A stretch of 34,640 nt of DNA, taken from assembly GCA_002104905.1 (NCBI GenBank), contig MCFE01000801.1:1-34640 (forward strand). Direction: 5' to 3'. Under the pieces are notes generated by a model. That model was not told the DNA's origin. It saw only the letters and a list, made by a program, of their open reading frames with translations, and did no database searches. This stretch comes from Basidiobolus meristosporus CBS 931.73 (lineage: Eukaryota > Basidiobolomycota > Basidiobolomycetes > Basidiobolales > Basidiobolaceae). Both the position numbers and the translations under genes were made by a program. Below are positions 31,045 through 34,640 of this stretch, in pieces (position 1 is the stretch's first letter; each line of letters begins with the position of its first letter).

Positions 31045-32823
31045 ATGACTCATAAAGGTAATAATAATAATACTGAGATTGGTCCCGATCTAGATGAAGG
31101 CTACGACGAACAAAAAGTTGAGATTCCAGAATGGATGGACCACTGGGGAGACGAACAAAAAGCAGGTTAGCATGGTTCTCATCGAAAGTCCGCCTCCCGT
31201 ACAGGCCTTAAAACTCACCAGCTTCTTTACACAGAGTTTGCTTACCAGCTACTTCTATCAGTCAACCCACAAACCGTCGAGGGAGTCATCTCTCGCCTGA
31301 AACCCCTACTGTACAAAGATTTTATCACCCACTTACCGCATGAGCTGGCTCTTCATATACTTAGCTACACAAACATCCCAACCTTAGGAAGGGTATCCTC
31401 GGTGTGTAAGAAATGGCACGAAGTGATCGATGATTCCGGATTATGGAGAAAGATGTACTTTGATGAAGGCTGGCAGGTCAAAGAGCTCGAGCTAAACTCG
31501 GCGGTTCAGAGCGAGGAGAGGAACGAGACGACTGATCCTCAGCAAGAACTACTAGAGGAGTTGAACAGCGGGATTGAGGAGGAAGACACCGAATCCTTGG
31601 TTTCCCCCTCTGAATTCGAATTCTCTTCAACACGTGTCAACGCGATTACGCGTCGCATCCCAGAGCTCTCTTTGCACGACGGGCTTACACAAAACGCATC
31701 CCTATCAACCATACAAAACGAGCAACGTCTTAACTTTGTCGGTTCGGCGATGGATACCCCTTTCAACTTGAACACAAGACGTATCCGTCGCTCCACTACG
31801 CTGTCCGGCTCCAGTAGAAGCAACCAGAACAGTGCCGCGCCTGTCCCAGTTCGTGACAACCCAGTTCTCATCTATAAAGATCATGTCAAGACGGTGAACT
31901 GGAGATATCTGGCCCAACAACGAGCCAGACTGGAATACAATTGGTCGCATGCTGGCTATCAACTCCGACGGTTGCCTGGCCACGCCGAAGGCATCTATTG
32001 CATCCAATTCGACTCGAAAAAAATCATCTCTGGCAGCAGAGACCACACGATAAAAGTATGGGATATTCAGAGTGGATACTGTATTTCAACGTACCAGGGA
32101 CATACTGCATCCGTACTGTGTTTGCAATACGACGAGGAGATCATCGTGTCCGGCTCCAGCGACTCTACAATCATCGTGTGGGACATCAAAACGGGAGAGA
32201 TCCTCCGCGTATTAACTGGGCACACGGAGCCAGTTCTGAATTTGAGTTTCGACAAAAAGCACATTGTCACATGCTCGAAAGATCGCACCATTCGGATCTG
32301 GGACCGTGCCTCGGGGACCCTACTGCGCACACTAACTGGCCATAGGATAGCGGTGAATGCGGTTCAATTTAAGGACGGGATCATCGTCTCTGCCTCAGGA
32401 GACCGGACGATAATGATGTGGGATTTGGAGACTGGTGCATGTCTCAAAACGCTCGTCGGGCACACCCGCGGCATCGCTTGTGTGCAGTATGACGGGAAAG
32501 TGATCATTTCTGGATCGAAGGATAAAACAATCAAAATATGGGATGCATCTTCTGGTGAATGCATGAAGACGTTAATAGGCCATACAGAGTTGGTCAGAAC
32601 CTTGCAATTCAATGACACAGTCATTCTTTCTGGCTCCTACGACCGGACCATCAAGCTGTGGGACCGGAAGTCTGGGGAGCTGCTAGGTGACCTCCGAGAC
32701 GGACATACCTGTAGGGTTTTCAAAGCTCAGTTTGACTCAACCAAAGTTGTGTCGTGTTCGCAAGATCACCATGTGCTCATTTGGGACTTTGCACACAACG
32801 TCGATGCTACATACTTGGCGTAA
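31045..32823 (+). CDS. beta-TrCP-like F-box and WD40 protein (2 exons)
   Basis: Exons 31045-31165 and 31235-32823 join to 569 residues. The 69-bp intron removes an in-frame TAG and gives EQKAEFAYQLLLSVNP, a helical stretch typical before the F-box of fungal F-box/WD40 proteins. The F-box (about 70-115) contains LPHELALHILSYTNIPTLG and CKKWHEVIDDSGLWRKMY. A low-complexity acidic/Ser linker of ~170 residues follows, then seven WD40 repeats (about 287-560) with regular GH...WD ends (GSRDHTIKVWD, GSSDSTIIVWD and so on). It should act as an SCF substrate receptor. Which substrate it recognises cannot be told; the relationship to Met30, Pof1 or beta-TrCP needs a tree. Confidence 0.9.
31166..31234 (+). 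other. Intron of the beta-TrCP-like gene
   Basis: 69 bp, GTTAGC donor and TTTACACAG acceptor, phase 1. A 39-bp alternative ending at 31204 is also in frame but is unusually short and gives a less family-like junction. Confidence 0.7.
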
Positions 32824-32871
32824 ATATTCTTTTCATTTGTATAAAATATTCACTCTCACCTCTCCTTTTGA

Positions 32872-32877
32872 AATAAA
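32872..32877 (+). terminator. Poly(A) signal of the beta-TrCP-like gene
   Basis: AATAAA, 48 bp after the stop codon. The opposing signal of the convergent gene lies 10 bp away. Confidence 0.7.
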
Positions 32878-32886
32878 CTTTTAGAT

Positions 32887-32892
32887 TTTATT
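32887..32892 (-). terminator. Poly(A) signal of the minus-strand DDY gene
   Basis: AATAAA on the minus strand, 58 bp after the stop codon at 32951. Confidence 0.7.
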
Positions 32893-32950
32893 TTGCCATT
32901 GATTCTAATCTTACTCTACGTACACCTTTCGCATAAATATATTAATCCTG

Positions 32951-33873
32951 TTACAACGTATACCCTTTGCCCTTTCCGGAGTCAGGTCCATAGTCTTCCC
33001 CTTGCTTTGGCTGCTGATACCCTGCTGGGTGTGGCTCAACATACTCATCGTGCACAGGGGGTTGGTAGTCAGGCCCAACGTCCGGCTGCCCTGAGCCTGG
33101 TTGCGAGGGTGTGTAGTCATCGCCATGCTTGCCACCCTGCTCGTACTTCTGGGAATGGCCCTTATCTCCCGAGTACTCGTCAGGATGCTTGGAGTCTGGC
33201 TTGCCAGATGGGGCGTAGTCATCGTGGGCTGCGCCATTGCCAGACCCGTTCTTGTCAGAGGAATAATCGGGCTGCTGGTAGTCCTGTGGTGTGCTAGGGC
33301 GACTTCCCTGATATGTGGCTGGCTTGGTCGCTGGTTGGTAGTCATCCTTCAGTGGCTGAGCCTCAGGGTAGTCGTCACTCTTTGGCTGATAGTCATCATC
33401 CTTTGGGTGGAGGTTTGCATAGTCATCGTTCTTGGGAAGGCCCTCTGGATAGTCATCACCTAGTTTTGCTTGTTGATACGCAGCTGGTTTGGGGTCCACA
33501 TAGTCGTTTAGTGGTTGATAGTCATCACCCTTGGGATGGCCTCCGGGTAGTCTTCATTCTTTTGAGGGACTTCTGCATAGTCGTCTTTCTTGGGAAGGGA
33601 TTCGGAGTAATCGTCATTCTTAGGGCTGGCTTCGGCATAGTCATCGTTTTTGGGTTGACCCTCGTTGTAGTCGTCTTTCTTTGGACCACCTTCTTGACCA
33701 GGAAGTTTGTTGGTGTACGGGTCGGATGGTGGCGAGTCGTATGGCTTAGGGCCTTGAAGTGGGTTGTAAGGAGGGTCTTGGTAGGAAATGCCACCTGGAT
33801 CTTTAGGGATATACATGATGCTTGCAGAGCATGATGCTACAAGGAGAAGAGATTTCAATACAATAGACTTCAT
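32951..33873 (-). pseudogene. Secreted DDY-repeat protein, frameshifted
   Basis: It starts MKSIVLKSLLLVASCSAS, a clear signal peptide, then IMYIPKDP. About 50 residues in, a tandem repeat of roughly ten residues begins: PKKDDYNEGQ, PKNDDYAEAS, PKNDDYSESL, PKKDDYAEVP, with about a dozen DDY triplets overall. The second half is more Gln/Gly/Pro-rich and ends GKGKGYTL. One base is missing near 33538: frame 1 ends at 33508, while the other frame continues the pattern as HPKGDDYQP to 32951. Total about 307 residues if the base is restored. A single sequencing error or a true null allele are both possible; an 86-bp intron (GTGATG to CCAGAG) would also join the frames but would remove good repeats. 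Function unknown; a wall or matrix protein is a guess. Confidence 0.7.
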
Positions 33874-34398
33874 ATTTGATGATGAGTTGCCCGTCTTCGG
33901 CCCTAGTATTTATACAGTGAAGTTACTGCACCCCGCCCCAGTCCTCATCGAAAAATCCTCCGTAGCTGAGTGCTTATTATGCTGCAGGGACATCACTGCT
34001 ATAGCCAGTTCTACTGAACTTGCCATCGCTGCCTCAATAGAATCAGGTTAAATGAGTTTTTGCTACAAACAACAGTCTCATTTAATTGACAATCGGAAGA
34101 TTTCCCCACATACGCTCGATCAAAATAATGCAATTCTCGTAAGCTTATATTCGACTGTAGGGGATAGTAGTTGGTAGGAGATGGGATCTCAGTGAGCATT
34201 GATGGTGGTGGCGTGGATCCAGGTTCAATTTGCTTAATAGTTTAAGCGGAAGTAGCTAGTTTCCACCGGGGTTTTGGAGGGGTGCATGCTGGAACTAGAT
34301 AAGTTCAAGGAGTCCTCTTCTTCGTGCTTCTATAAATATTCGCGGCATTTTCTCCAGAATGAACCAAACTACTGATCTTGACAGTTGAAGCCTAGAAA
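33874..34398. promoter_or_regulatory. Shared divergent promoter of the DDY gene pair
   Basis: A 525-bp interval between two divergent start codons. It has a TATA box on each side: TATAAATA on the minus strand at 33907-33914, 33 bp before the minus ATG, and TATAAATA on the plus strand at 34331-34338, 60 bp before the plus ATG. Confidence 0.65.
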
Positions 34399-34640
34399 AT
34401 GAAAGCCATCACTTTAGGTGCCCTTTTATTAATCGCATCTTGCTCTGCAAGTATTATGTACATTCCAAAAGATCCTGCTTACAATCACCGCCAACCATAT
34501 AAGGCACTGGTTGACAAATCACGCACTCCTGATTATTCCAGAACTCCAGACTCCGAAAAGAATTATCCGGAAGCACATCCCAAACAAAATGATTACCCTG
34601 AGAACGACTCCAAGGTACATCCAAAAGACGACGATTACCC
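34399..34640 (+). CDS. Secreted DDY-repeat protein, second gene (3' partial)
   Basis: The window ends after 80 codons. It opens MKAITLGALLLIASCSAS and IMYIPKDP, a signal peptide and junction nearly identical to the divergent neighbour. EKNYPEAHPKQNDYPEN and VHPKDDDYP then begin the same Asp/Tyr repeat. The PEAHPK here supports the restored frame in the minus-strand gene. It is a paralogue produced by an inverted duplication, with its own TATA box. No stop is visible, so its intactness cannot be judged. Confidence 0.85.
   Translation, partial: MKAITLGALLLIASCSASIMYIPKDPAYNHRQPYKALVDKSRTPDYSRTPDSEKNYPEAHPKQNDYPENDSKVHPKDDDY

Noticed and set aside
30782-31048. 88-codon plus-strand frame in the divergent promoter
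   Set aside because: It has no domain, ends at the real start codon and shows no coding pattern.
31166-31204. 39-bp intron in the beta-TrCP-like gene
   Set aside because: It is in frame but too short compared with the 58-69 bp introns here; the 69-bp version gives a more family-like protein.
33101-33834. Long hydrophobic plus-strand frames opposite the DDY gene
   Set aside because: The antisense of repeated GAT/GAC and TAT codons gives Val/Ile-rich readings; the minus strand has the signal peptide and repeat logic.

Overview
The window looks like fungal nuclear DNA. Genes are split by short GT-AG introns of 58, 63 and 69 bp, poly(A) signals are AATAAA, and two host genes encode F-box/WD40 receptors of the Cdc4 and beta-TrCP kind. 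Secreted proteins carry N-terminal signal peptides, and one family has a Kex2-type KR site. The transposon mix (Ty1/Copia, Ty3/Gypsy including a chromodomain clade, and a Tnp2/CACTA-like DNA transposon) also fits a fungus. I cannot name the species; an early-diverging or basidiomycete lineage is only a guess.

Layout. (1) 1-4520 is a direct tandem array of a ~1.2 kb unit. Three units each hold an intact, apparently identical 143-residue gene for a secreted protein whose mature part is almost only Cys-Cys-Asp-Pro-type tetrapeptides. A fourth unit holds a diverged copy with a stop codon exactly at the predicted Kex2 arginine. Upstream of each gene lies a 24-bp minisatellite with 5, 4, 3 and 4 copies, and a tRNA-like segment lies between units. 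(2) 4521-27150 is decayed, nested mobile DNA: a 5'-truncated Copia element, three copies (R-a, R-b, R-c) of a large Tnp2-like transposon with an unusual divergent accessory ORF, a 729-bp foldback element, a Gypsy element (E1) interrupted by an internally deleted relative (E2), a solo Gypsy LTR, and a chromovirus 3' end. (3) 27150-34640 is gene-rich host DNA: a CDC4/FBXW7-like gene (minus), a divergent beta-TrCP-like F-box/WD40 gene (plus), and a divergent pair of genes for secreted Asp-Asp-Tyr repeat proteins, one frameshifted and one cut by the window edge.

Composition splits the window at about 27.15 kb. To the left CpG is almost absent; I see none in the whole 1,244-bp first array unit, and about a dozen in 2.8 kb of Gypsy pol. 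To the right there are often about four per 60 bases. Many retroelement stops look like CAG or TGG turned into TAG, so the left part looks like the product of long-term cytosine methylation or RIP-like mutation.

How the parts relate. The two F-box proteins would act as substrate receptors of SCF ubiquitin ligases in the nucleus or cytoplasm and share a 660-bp divergent promoter interval. The CCDP and DDY proteins are both predicted to be secreted, very acidic, Tyr-containing repeat proteins with no family I recognise. A wall, matrix or metal-binding role is inference only. The CCDP array is the strongest candidate for something undescribed.
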